In this document: piece by piece, positions 45,215 to 54,021 of the stretch
How the letters are laid out: each line of letters begins with the position of its first letter
Position numbering within the stretch: the stretch's first letter is position 1
From: VBDM01 sp963699535
Lineage (GTDB): Bacteria > Pseudomonadota > Gammaproteobacteria > Burkholderiales > SG8-39
Length of the DNA: 64,000 bases
Assembly (NCBI GenBank): GCA_963699535.1
Contig: CAVOUJ010000011.1
Coordinates: 317,472-381,471, forward strand
Direction: 5' to 3'
Made by a program: the position numbers and the translations under genes
Notes under the pieces: generated by a model
Told to the model about the DNA's origin: nothing
What the model saw: only the letters and a program-made list of their open reading frames with translations
Databases searched by the model: none

Positions 45215-47779
45215 ATGACCAAAGGGGACTTCTGGAAAAAGGACTGGTTTCTCGGTCTCGCGGTTTCGCTCGTGCTCCTGTTCGTCGGCGGATCTCAACT
45301 CATTCAGGGCCTCGAGCGTTCGGCCTACGACTGGGGCGTCCGGGCCTCGTCGCGGTCCCCGTCCGACAAGATTTCCGTCATCGCGATCGACAAGCAGAGC
45401 ATCGACAATATTGGGAGGTGGCCGTGGTCGCGCGAGATCCACGCCCGCATGGTGGAGCTCCTGGCGAACGCAAACGCCAAGGTCATTGGCTACACGGTGT
45501 TTTTTTCCGAGCCGCAGCTCGACCCGGGCCTGTCCTACGTGAACAAGCTCCTCGAAATCTATCGCAGGCTCGTGCCCGACTCCAACGCGGCGCCTCGTGG
45601 AACCTCACCCGAACTGATGCAGATCGGCGCGACGCTGGAAGAAGCCGAGGCCGCGCTCAACACCGACAGGAAGCTCGCCGAGAGCTTCACCAAAGCGGGT
45701 CGCGTCGTGCTGCCGATGCTCTTCGCTTTCGGCGAGCCGCGCGGCAAGCCCGACAAACCCCTCCCCGAGTTCATCCGCAAGAACGCACTGACGCTCCAGA
45801 GCGAGAGCGGCGACCTTCCGCTTTTCACCAGCGCCGTCGAGGTTCCGATCGTCGAGAGCCTGGGAGCGGCAGCCGCCGCAGTGGGGCACCTGAACGCCGT
45901 GCCGGATGTCGACGGCGCGATCAGAACCGAAGCGCTGGCCGTGACGTATTACGACGAATACTACCCGTCGCTCGCTGCAATCCTCGTCGCGAAGAGCCTC
46001 AACCTGACTGCGAAGGACATCAAGGTCCGCCCGGGCGAAGCGCTGCAGATCGGCAATTTCAGGGTGGCCGCCGATTCGAACATGCAGATGCTGACGTATT
46101 TCTACAAGGACCGCGACGGCAGGCCGGCAATTCAGGAGGACTCCTTCTACGACGTGGTGAGCGGCAAGATTCCCGCGGACAAGTACCGCGACAAGATCGT
46201 CCTCATCGGCCCGACCGCCGCCGGCGTCGGCAGCGTCTTCGTCACGCCGGTGAACCCGGCAATGCCGGCGGTCGCGCTTCAGGCGCACACGGTCTCTTCG
46301 ATCCTGCAGGGGCACTTTTTCGTTGCGCCGACCTGGGGCCGCATCGTGGAGGCTCTGGCATACCTCGCGATCGCGGCCTATCTGATCGCGCTGCTGCCCC
46401 GACTTTCCGCGGGCGTGGGAGCTGGGGTTTCCGCCGGCGTAGCGGCGCTCCTGCTGGTCACCCATTTCGTGCTCATGACCGGCCAGGGGATGTGGCTGCA
46501 ATTGATGCAGCCGCTCGCCCTTCTCGTTGTCGGCCACGTGTTGCTCATCACCAAACGATTCGTGGTCACCGAGCGCGGTAAGGAAGTGTCCGATGCCCAG
46601 GCGGCCGGCAACGCGCGCATGCTCGGACTCGCCTTCCAGGGGCAGGGCCAGCTCGACATGGCGTTCGACTACTTCCGCAAGGTGCCGCTCGACGACACCG
46701 TCATGGACAACCTCTACAACCTCGCCCTCGATTTCGAGCGCAAGCGCCAGTTCAACAAGGCCGAAGCGGTATTCCGCTACATGGCCGGCTACAACCCGAA
46801 GTTCCGCGACCTCGAGGCGAAGCTGTCTCGCGCGAGGCAGATGTCGGAGACGGTCATCCTGGGCGGCAGCCAGGGGCACCCTGGCGGCACTCTGGTTCTC
46901 GGAGGGGGGGCCGAGAAGCCCATGCTCGGCCGCTATCAGGTTGAAAAGGAGCTCGGCAAGGGCGCCATGGGGGTGGTGTACCTGGGCAAGGACCCGAAAA
47001 TCGGACGAGTTGTCGCGATCAAGACCATGGCTTTGTCGCAGGAGTTCGAGCCCGACGAGCTTGCTGAGGTCAAGGAGCGGTTTTTTCGAGAGGCCGAGAC
47101 CGCGGGTCGTCTAAGCCACACTAACATTGTCACGATATACGACGCAGGCGAAGAACATGACTTGTGCTATATCGCGATGGAACTCCTGAAGGGCAAGGAT
47201 TTGGTGCCCTTCACCAAGCAGGGCAACACACTGCCGATCGAGAAGGTCGCGTCGATCGTCGCGCGCGTGGCCGACGCACTGGGCTATGCGCACCGACAAA
47301 ACGTCGTGCATCGGGACGTCAAGCCCGCGAACGTCATGTACGAGCCGGAAAGTGACGTGGTCAAGGTGACGGATTTCGGGATTGCCCGCATCACGGACTC
47401 GTCCAAGACCAAGACCGGAATGGTGCTCGGTACGCCTTCGTACATGTCGCCGGAGCAGCTCCAGGGCAAGAAAATCGACGGTCGCAGCGACCTCTTTTCG
47501 CTGGCCGTCAGTCTCTACCAGCTCGCCTGTGGGAAGCTGCCGTTCGAGGGCGAATCGATGGCGCAGCTCATGTACAAGATCGCCAACGAACACGCGCCGG
47601 ATATCCTGGAATACAACCCCTCGTTGCCGCCGGCGTTTGTCGCTTTCCTGGATAAGGCGATGTCGAAGGAGGCGGAAGGGCGCTACCAAACGGGTGAAGA
47701 GTTCGCCGCCACCTTGCGCTCCATCTTCGGCACAACCGCTTCGGGCGCCACCAGTGCTGGCGTCGACATCAGCCTCTGA
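45215..47779 (+). CDS. CHASE2-domain Ser/Thr protein kinase
   Basis: 854 residues, intact. One N-terminal TM helix is followed by a large extracytoplasmic CHASE2 sensor (about 40-380; 'VIAIDKQSIDNIGRWPWSR', 'KIVLIGPTAAGVGSVFVTP'), three more TM helices (about 385-450) and a TPR-like linker. A Hanks-type kinase completes it: P-loop 'LGKGAMGVVYLG' near 572, 'VAIKTM', 'HRDVKPANVM', 'TDFGIAR' and 'GTPSYMSPEQL'. It should sense an external cue and phosphorylate cytoplasmic targets. The phosphatase and FHA protein that follow are natural partners. Confidence 0.94.
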   Translation: MTKGDFWKKDWFLGLAVSLVLLFVGGSQLIQGLERSAYDWGVRASSRSPSDKISVIAIDKQSIDNIGRWPWSREIHARMVELLANANAKVIGYTVFFSEPQLDPGLSYVNKLLEIYRRLVPDSNAAPRGTSPELMQIGATLEEAEAALNTDRKLAESFTKAGRVVLPMLFAFGEPRGKPDKPLPEFIRKNALTLQSESGDLPLFTSAVEVPIVESLGAAAAAVGHLNAVPDVDGAIRTEALAVTYYDEYYPSLAAILVAKSLNLTAKDIKVRPGEALQIGNFRVAADSNMQMLTYFYKDRDGRPAIQEDSFYDVVSGKIPADKYRDKIVLIGPTAAGVGSVFVTPVNPAMPAVALQAHTVSSILQGHFFVAPTWGRIVEALAYLAIAAYLIALLPRLSAGVGAGVSAGVAALLLVTHFVLMTGQGMWLQLMQPLALLVVGHVLLITKRFVVTERGKEVSDAQAAGNARMLGLAFQGQGQLDMAFDYFRKVPLDDTVMDNLYNLALDFERKRQFNKAEAVFRYMAGYNPKFRDLEAKLSRARQMSETVILGGSQGHPGGTLVLGGGAEKPMLGRYQVEKELGKGAMGVVYLGKDPKIGRVVAIKTMALSQEFEPDELAEVKERFFREAETAGRLSHTNIVTIYDAGEEHDLCYIAMELLKGKDLVPFTKQGNTLPIEKVASIVARVADALGYAHRQNVVHRDVKPANVMYEPESDVVKVTDFGIARITDSSKTKTGMVLGTPSYMSPEQLQGKKIDGRSDLFSLAVSLYQLACGKLPFEGESMAQLMYKIANEHAPDILEYNPSLPPAFVAFLDKAMSKEAEGRYQTGEEFAATLRSIFGTTASGATSAGVDISL

Positions 47780-47794
47780 GGCGCGCCAAGCATT

Positions 47795-48619
47795 ATGAAT
47801 CTATCCGGAGCGCTGGAGATTGCGAGCTGTACCGATCCCGGAATGGTCAGGTCCCATAACGAGGACTCGATCGCTTCGGACGCGGACAAGGGCCTTGTCG
47901 TGCTGGCCGACGGAATGGGCGGGTATAACGCGGGCGAAGTGGCAAGCGGTATGGCCACGACAGTGATCATCACCGAGTTGCAGCAGCTTCTCGAGAAGGC
48001 GGCGCCGTACGCGATCGATGAGCCCAGCGGTGAGGAAGTCGCGCACGTGCTGCTGCGGGAGCAGATCGCGAAGGCGAATACCTCGATTTACCAGGCCGCG
48101 CAAAGCCAACCCCAGTACGCCGGGATGGGGACCACCCTGGTTGTCGCGCTGTTCTACGACAACAAGATCACCGTCGCGCACATCGGGGATTCGCGTCTTT
48201 ACAGGCTGCGCGGCGATGAGTTTGCGCAAGTGACGCGGGACCATTCGCTCCTGCAGGAGCAGATCGACAGCGGCGTGATCACCCCCCAGCAGGCCAGGCA
48301 GTCGCAGAACAAGAATCTGGTCACCCGCGCGCTCGGTATCGATCCGGTTGTGGAGGCCGAGATTCACGACTACACCACGGAGAAGGGAGACATCTACCTG
48401 CTCTGTTCCGACGGCCTTTGTGATATGGTGAGCGACGAGGAAATTGGGCTGGCTCTGCAGACGCTCAGCTCGAATTTGAAGCTGTGTGCCCAGCATCTGG
48501 TGCAAACAGCCAATGACAACGGAGGCCGGGACAACGTTTCGGTGATACTTGTTCGAGTGCTGCGGGGCTACGCGGCGCCACGCGGCATGATACGCAAGAT
48601 GATGACTTGGTTCAGGTAG
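47795..48619 (+). CDS. PP2C-family Ser/Thr phosphatase (PrpC/Stp type)
   Basis: 274 residues. The metal-binding and structural motifs are all present: 'RSHNEDS', 'VLADGMGGYNAGE', 'GMGTTLVVA', 'HIGDSRLYRLR', 'LLCSDGLCDMV' and 'GGRDNVSVI'. It should remove phosphates placed by the CHASE2 kinase encoded 15 bp upstream. A cytoplasmic enzyme. It is followed by an FHA protein that can read phosphothreonine, so the three genes form a write-erase-read set. Confidence 0.95.
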   Translation: MNLSGALEIASCTDPGMVRSHNEDSIASDADKGLVVLADGMGGYNAGEVASGMATTVIITELQQLLEKAAPYAIDEPSGEEVAHVLLREQIAKANTSIYQAAQSQPQYAGMGTTLVVALFYDNKITVAHIGDSRLYRLRGDEFAQVTRDHSLLQEQIDSGVITPQQARQSQNKNLVTRALGIDPVVEAEIHDYTTEKGDIYLLCSDGLCDMVSDEEIGLALQTLSSNLKLCAQHLVQTANDNGGRDNVSVILVRVLRGYAAPRGMIRKMMTWFR

Positions 48620-48640
48620 TTTGAGCAGAGGGATACTGCT

Positions 48641-49398
48641 ATGGCGAAGCTGATACTCAGTATGGACGGCTTGGTTCTCAAGGAAATCAACTTGACCAAG
48701 GAACGTACTACAATCGGCCGCAAACCCCACAACGATGTCCAGATCGACAATCTGGCCGTGAGCGGTGAACACGCCGTCATCGTCACGATTCTGGAGGATT
48801 CGTTTCTCGAGGACCTCGGCAGCACCAACGGCACGGTGGTGAACGGTCAGCCGATCAAGAAGCACTTCCTGCAGAACAACGACGTCATCGAGCTCGGCAA
48901 GTACAAGCTCAAGTACGTAGCCGAGGCTTCGGCCGGGCAGGCTCAGGCTGCGGACTTCGAAAAGACCATGGTCCTTCGCCCCGGTGCGGCAAAGGCGATG
49001 GGCGCAGCTCAGGCGAGTCCCGCGGCGGCAGCCCCCGCCGCCTTCGAGCGCGAAGACCCTTCGGGGATACGGCGGCGATACCGGGGGCGGCGGCGCAAGG
49101 CCCGGCGTCCAGGCCGGGCCCCGCCACTCCACAGAAAGCGGCCGCCCTCCAGCTCCTGTCAGGGCCCAATGCCGGCAAGGAGCTCGATCTGACCAAGCCG
49201 CTGACGACGCTGGGCAAGCCGGGCGTCCAGGTGGCGGTCATCACGCGCCGCCCGCAAGGCTTCTTCATCACTCACGTGGAGGGGGCGAGCTTTCCGGTCG
49301 TGAATGGCAAACCCCTCGACGCCCAGGCGCACTCACTGAACGATCACGACGTCATCGACTTGGCCGGTGTCAAGATGGAGTTTTTCTTCAAGACGTAG
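48641..49398 (+). CDS. Double FHA-domain protein, two frameshifts
   Basis: The first FHA domain (about 1-95) has 'TTIGRKPHNDVQIDNLAVSGEHA' within it and 'LEDLGSTNGTVVNGQ', the phosphothreonine-binding loop set. After a Gly/Ala/Pro-rich linker a second FHA-like domain follows ('LSGPNAGKELDLTKPLTTLG', 'DHDVIDLAGVKMEFFFKT'); its binding loops are less canonical. Two extra bases in homopolymers (near 49062 and 49121) split the linker. Corrected length is about 251 residues. It probably binds proteins phosphorylated by the upstream kinase. Confidence 0.88.
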
Positions 49399-49554
49399 GG
49401 CGCCGCTGGAGAATGACCGCAAAAGTCCCCGGTTTCGGAGGAGCATGAGGGACCCAACGAGGGGAGGGAGCCTTCCTTTCCCTGACGGGTTTCCGGGTAT
49501 CCAGACTCGCTCCGAGAATCTGCTTTTGCCAAGGGGCGGCCCGGCGGAGTTCGC

Positions 49555-51823
49555 TTGAAACAGCACGTCGTCCGGATCGTTCTCGGCTTGCTGGTGGTGC
49601 TGGTCTTTCTGGGCCATACCGCCAAGATCTACGAGATCGGATTCATTTCCCGGCTGGACAACATCATCTACGACTACCGGCTGCGCCTGACCATGCCGGG
49701 AGGCGTCGATGATCGCATCGTCATCCTCGATATTGACGAACGCAGCCTCGATCCGCGCGCGCTCGGACGCTGGCCGTGGGGCCGCGACAAGATCGTCGCG
49801 CTGCTGCAGAAGCTCTTCGACAAGTACGGCGTGAGACTGATCGGTTTCGACGTGGTGTTCGCCGAACCCGACGAGAGTTCCGGTCTCCCGGTGCTGGAGA
49901 GGTTGGCCCAAACCCGACTCAAGGACGTCGGTCCGTTTCAGTCGGCGCTGAAAGAACTGCGGCCGCAGCTCGACCACGACGCGATGTTCGCCGAGTTCCT
50001 CCGCGGCCGACCGGTGGTTCTCGGCTACTACTTCAGCAGCGAGGAGGAACGCGGTGCGAGAGCGGGGCAATCCCCGAGCCAGTGCTTCCCGCAGGCACCT
50101 TCTCAGGCAGGCCGGTCGCTTTCACGACTTGGAAGGGGCTATGGGGGCAATCTGCCGAAGTTCCAAGCCAACGCCGCCAACTGCCGGACACTTCAACCCT
50201 CTGGTCGATTCCGACGGCGTATCGCGGCGGGTGCCGATGCTGGCGGAGTTCAAGGGCAAGTACTACGAAGCCTTGTCCCTCGCCGTCGTGCGGCTGTACG
50301 TTGGCATGCAGGCGGCGGCTCGGAGCAAGAGCGATACGATTGTCCTTCCCAAAGTGATCCCGGGCATGCCCCCGGAGCGGTTCCTAACCAAGGGTTATCC
50401 CGGGTTGGAATGGCTCGAGGTCGGCCCCCTCAAGATCCCGGTGGACGAAAACGTCAGCGTCCTGGTGCCCTACCGTGGACCCAAAGGAAGCTTCCCCTAC
50501 ATTTCACTTGCCGACATCTGGTTCGACAAGGTGGCCGTGGGAAGGCTCAAAGGGAAAATCGCGCTCATCGGCACATCGGCCCCCGGCTTGGTCGACCTGC
50601 GTTCGACGCCGGTGGCCGAGGTCTATCCCGGCGTGGAGGCGCACGCCAACGTTATTGCGGGGATGCTCGACGATAAGCTGAAGCACAAACCGCCGTACGT
50701 CCTCGGAGCCGAGGTGATCCTGCTCGTGATCGGCGGCGTCGTCCTGTCGCTTCTCATCCCGATGTTGGCGCCACTTTGGGCCACGGTTGCCGCCGTGATC
50801 GGCATGGCGCTCGTGACGTTCTTCAACTTGTTGGTCTGGTCGTACGCGGAATTGGTCCTGCCTCTCGCCGCGTCGGTGCTGATGACGGCGACCCTGTATT
50901 CGGTCAACATGGTGTACGGATACTTCGTCGAGGCGCGCTCCAAGCGCCAACTATCCGGACTCTTTGGACAGTACGTGCCGCCTGAGCTCGTGGACAGGAT
51001 GGCCGAAGACCCGGAAAAGTACACCATGGAGCCGCGCAACGCCGAGTTGACTATCCTGTTTTCGGACGTGCGCGGCTTCACCAGCATATCCGAGGCGCTC
51101 AGCCCCGAGCATCTGCGCGAGTACATCAATACTTACCTGACTGACATGAGCGCCATAATCCGCGGCGGGCATAAGGGTACGCTCGACAAGTACATCGGCG
51201 ACGCCATCATGGCGTTCTGGGGGGCACCGGTAGACGACCCGAGTCACGCTCGCAACGGCGTCCTTGCAGCGCTCGACATGCAGCGCGAATGCGACGCACT
51301 GAACGGCAAATTCTCGAGCCGCGGCTGGCCCCCCCTCAAGATCGGCGTCGGGGTCAACTCCGGGAGCGTGCGCGTCGGGGACATGGGCTCCAACATCCGG
51401 CGCGCCTATACGGTGATGGGAGACCCGGTGAACGTCGCTTCGCGCCTTGAAGGCAGGACCAAGTACTATGGGGTCGCGTGCCTGGTTGGTGAAGCCACGC
51501 GGAATCTGGTCAAGGATGTCGTATTCAAGGAGATCGACAAGATCAAGGTCAAAGGCAAGGATGAGGCGCTCAGCATCTACGAGCCAGTCGCTCTCGAATC
51601 CGAAGTCGACAAGAATGCTGTGGACGAGATCAGGCTCTGGCAGCAGACGCTCAGGCTGTACCGCTCGCAGCAGTGGGACCAGGCTGAAGTCAACCTCCTC
51701 AATCTGCTCCGCGCCAACCCGGGATGCGGGCTTTATGAGCTCTATGTGGAGAGAGTGACCCAGCACCGCCGAGTTCCCCCGCCGAAGGACTGGGATGGCG
51801 TAACCGTGTTCGACGAAAAGTAG
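49555..51823 (+). CDS. CHASE2-domain class III adenylate/guanylate cyclase, frameshifts
   Basis: From TTG 49555 (GGAG upstream). It has an N-terminal TM, a CHASE2 sensor domain ('IVILDIDERSLDPRALGRWPW', 'KIALIGTSAPGLVDLRSTP'), three TM helices and a cytoplasmic class III cyclase. The catalytic site keeps both metal-binding Asp residues ('LFSDVRGFTSIS', 'KYIGDAIMAFWG') and the 'NVASRLEG' transition-state pair. Thr in 'AYTVMGD' suggests ATP as substrate. The frame shifts near 50052 (two bases), 50139 and 50182, all insertions within the CHASE2 domain. Corrected length is about 754 residues. The sensor is of the same class as in the neighbouring kinase. Confidence 0.9.
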
Positions 51824-51839
51824 CCGCGGGCGCCGCTCG

Positions 51840-52607
51840 ATGAAGCTTCGTATCCTGGGGTGCAGCGGCGGAATAGGCGGGCGGCACCTGCGCACAACAT
51901 CCATGCTGCTCGACAATGACATTCTGGTGGACGCGGGGACCGGTGTCGGTGATTTGTCACTCACCGAACTCTCGCTCGTCGATCACATCTTCCTCACCCA
52001 TTCTCATCTCGACCACATATCGAGCATTCCGTTCATGGTCGACACGGTCGGAGGGATGCGCGACAGGCCGCTCACGATCTGGGCTGTTCCGGGAACGTTG
52101 GAGATCCTGCGCAATCACATCTTCAATTGGAGTATCTGGCCAGATTTCGCGCAGATCCCGAGTCCGGAGAAACCGTTCCTCCGGTACCGGGAGATTCAGG
52201 TCGGCGACACGATCGAGCTGCAGAAGCGCAGGCTTACGGCGCTGCCAGCCAATCACGTTGTACCGGCGGTCGGTTACCAACTCGATTCCGGAAAGGGGAG
52301 TCTGGTATTCACCGGCGATACGACGACCAACGATCCCCTGTGGGCCGTGGTCAACAGAATCTCGAACCTGAAGTACCTGATAATAGAAACGGCTTTCTGC
52401 AATCGCGAAAGGGACTTGGCGGTCATCTCGAAACACCTTTGTCCGAGCATGCTCGCCGAGGAACTCGCAAAGCTGGAGCGCAGCGCCGAGATCTATATCA
52501 CGCATCTCAAACCGGGTGAGATCGAGCTCACCATGCAGGAGATCGAGGAGGATGCCGGCCAGTACCGGCCGCGGATGCTGCAAAACAACCAGGTTTTCGA
52601 GTTCTGA
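51840..52607 (+). CDS. Metallo-beta-lactamase-fold 3',5'-cyclic-nucleotide phosphodiesterase
   Basis: 255 residues. The metal motif 'THSHLDH' and the later 'ANHVVPAVGY', 'FTGDTTTND' and 'YITHLKPGE' fit the class II/III cNMP phosphodiesterase group related to RNase Z. There is no RNase Z exosite arm. It lies 16 bp after the cyclase, so hydrolysis of the cyclase product is the obvious role. Cytoplasmic. The assignment to cAMP is inferred from context. Confidence 0.87.
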   Translation: MKLRILGCSGGIGGRHLRTTSMLLDNDILVDAGTGVGDLSLTELSLVDHIFLTHSHLDHISSIPFMVDTVGGMRDRPLTIWAVPGTLEILRNHIFNWSIWPDFAQIPSPEKPFLRYREIQVGDTIELQKRRLTALPANHVVPAVGYQLDSGKGSLVFTGDTTTNDPLWAVVNRISNLKYLIIETAFCNRERDLAVISKHLCPSMLAEELAKLERSAEIYITHLKPGEIELTMQEIEEDAGQYRPRMLQNNQVFEF

Positions 52608-52710
52608 GTGGTGCAGAAGACGGTCCAGGCTCGAGGTATGCCAGGAGCCAGTGCGAGCTTGGTGAAGCAAGAGGGTTTTTCCCGAGGCTGATGGATTCGG
52701 CGAACGGACG

Positions 52711-53784
52711 ATGTGTGCAACCAGAGTACGCACCGAAACGCTAGGGGCGCTCGAGCCGATTGCTTCGCTCTCCGAGGCGAGGCTCAACGAGTTGGTGGGG
52801 TTATGCAGTCTGGAGAGCGTGAGAAAGGGGGCGGATCCGTTTGGTGTGCGCGGCACCGCCGGCCAGACCGTGTATCTGATTCAAGGAGACCTGGCTCTTG
52901 TATACGCCGACGGATCTTCTAGGGTGCTGGTCGGAGGCACGGACCAAGCCCGCCACCCTCTGGGCCGGAGCGGCCAAGCCTTCACGAGCGCCAGGGCGAT
53001 CACGGATATCGAGCTGATACGAATCGAGAATGACGTGCTCGACATCATGGCGACCTGGGATCAGATTGCAGTCGCTGGACCTTCGACTAAGCTGGGCTCT
53101 ACGGAGGATGGCGAGAAGTCGCTCGCCAACTGGAGCCTCCTGTCCGGAACGTTCAGCGTAAACAGTCTCAGATACGGAGCATTTTCGCAGTTGCCCCCGG
53201 CGCACATCGAAGAGCTATTGGGTCGTTTCCAACGCATCGAAGTCAAGAAGGGCGATGCAGTGATTCGCGAAGGAGCCCAGGGAGACTGCTACTACGTTAT
53301 CGAGACCGGCAGGTGCAGGGTCGAACGGATGATCGGCGGGGTGTCGATGCTGCTTGCTGAACTGAAGAGCGGCGACGCGTTCGGCGAGGAAGCGCTGGTG
53401 TCTGAAGCCAAGCGCAACGCCACGATTACGATGAAGAGCGACGGGGTGCTCCTTCAGCTTGCCAAGGAAGACTTTATCGACCTGCTCCGCGAACCTCTGC
53501 TGCGACGCATCTCCCTCGAGGAAGCTCGCGAGAAGATCGCCAACGGCGGACAGTGGATCGATGTGAGGTACCCGTCGGAGTATCAGTACGACAAGCTTCC
53601 CGGCGCCATCAACATCCCGCTGTCCGAGATTCGCAATGCGTTTAGCGTGCTGGACAAGGGGCGGGAGTACGTGCTTTATTGCCAGAGCGCGCGGCGCAGT
53701 GCCGCGGCAACCTTCCTTCTGGCGCAGCGCGGCTTCCGCGCATTTCTGCTTGCAGAGGGCCTTTGGGGAGGACCGAGGCCGTGA
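52711..53784 (+). CDS. Tandem cNMP-binding domains fused to a rhodanese domain
   Basis: 357 residues. The first ~130 form a cNMP-binding fold with poor ligand motifs. The second (about 150-260) is canonical, with 'GDCYYVIETGRCRV' and the phosphate cassette-like 'SGDAFGEEALVSEAKRNATI'. A rhodanese domain ends the protein ('WIDVRYPSEYQYDKLPGAINIP', active-loop Cys in 'LYCQSARRSAAATFLL'). There is no HTH, so it is a cAMP-responsive effector rather than a transcription factor. It stands between the phosphodiesterase and the pilus ATPase. Confidence 0.88.
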   Translation: MCATRVRTETLGALEPIASLSEARLNELVGLCSLESVRKGADPFGVRGTAGQTVYLIQGDLALVYADGSSRVLVGGTDQARHPLGRSGQAFTSARAITDIELIRIENDVLDIMATWDQIAVAGPSTKLGSTEDGEKSLANWSLLSGTFSVNSLRYGAFSQLPPAHIEELLGRFQRIEVKKGDAVIREGAQGDCYYVIETGRCRVERMIGGVSMLLAELKSGDAFGEEALVSEAKRNATITMKSDGVLLQLAKEDFIDLLREPLLRRISLEEAREKIANGGQWIDVRYPSEYQYDKLPGAINIPLSEIRNAFSVLDKGREYVLYCQSARRSAAATFLLAQRGFRAFLLAEGLWGGPRP

Positions 53785-54021
53785 GAGAAACAAAGGCGAA
53801 CGCCCTATATCGCGCCCGGAGTTCCGCCAGGTTCAGGCGCGGTTTTCGCTTGCTTGACAGCGGGAACCTGGCAGTCGCGGTACCTCTCCGCACTGGAGTT
53901 GCGTCTTGGCGTTACCGCTTCACGGTCGCGTCGCCGGCGGCACCACCGGCGACTGAGAACAGTGGTAAAGTTATTGATTTCCGGGGTATTTTAAAGTCGC
54001 AAACCCTAAGGTGAATGGCCT
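53785..54021. other. Gap before the pilus ATPase gene
   Basis: A 237-bp stretch with no convincing gene; frames crossing it have no recognisable domain. The right end is AT-richer (around 53960-54010) and may hold the promoter and leader of the next gene. Confidence 0.45.

Noticed and set aside
53679..54014. Possible small gene between the rhodanese protein and the pilus ATPase
   Set aside because: Arg/Ser/Ala-rich, overlaps the end of the rhodanese gene in another frame, no domain and no clear ribosome-binding site.
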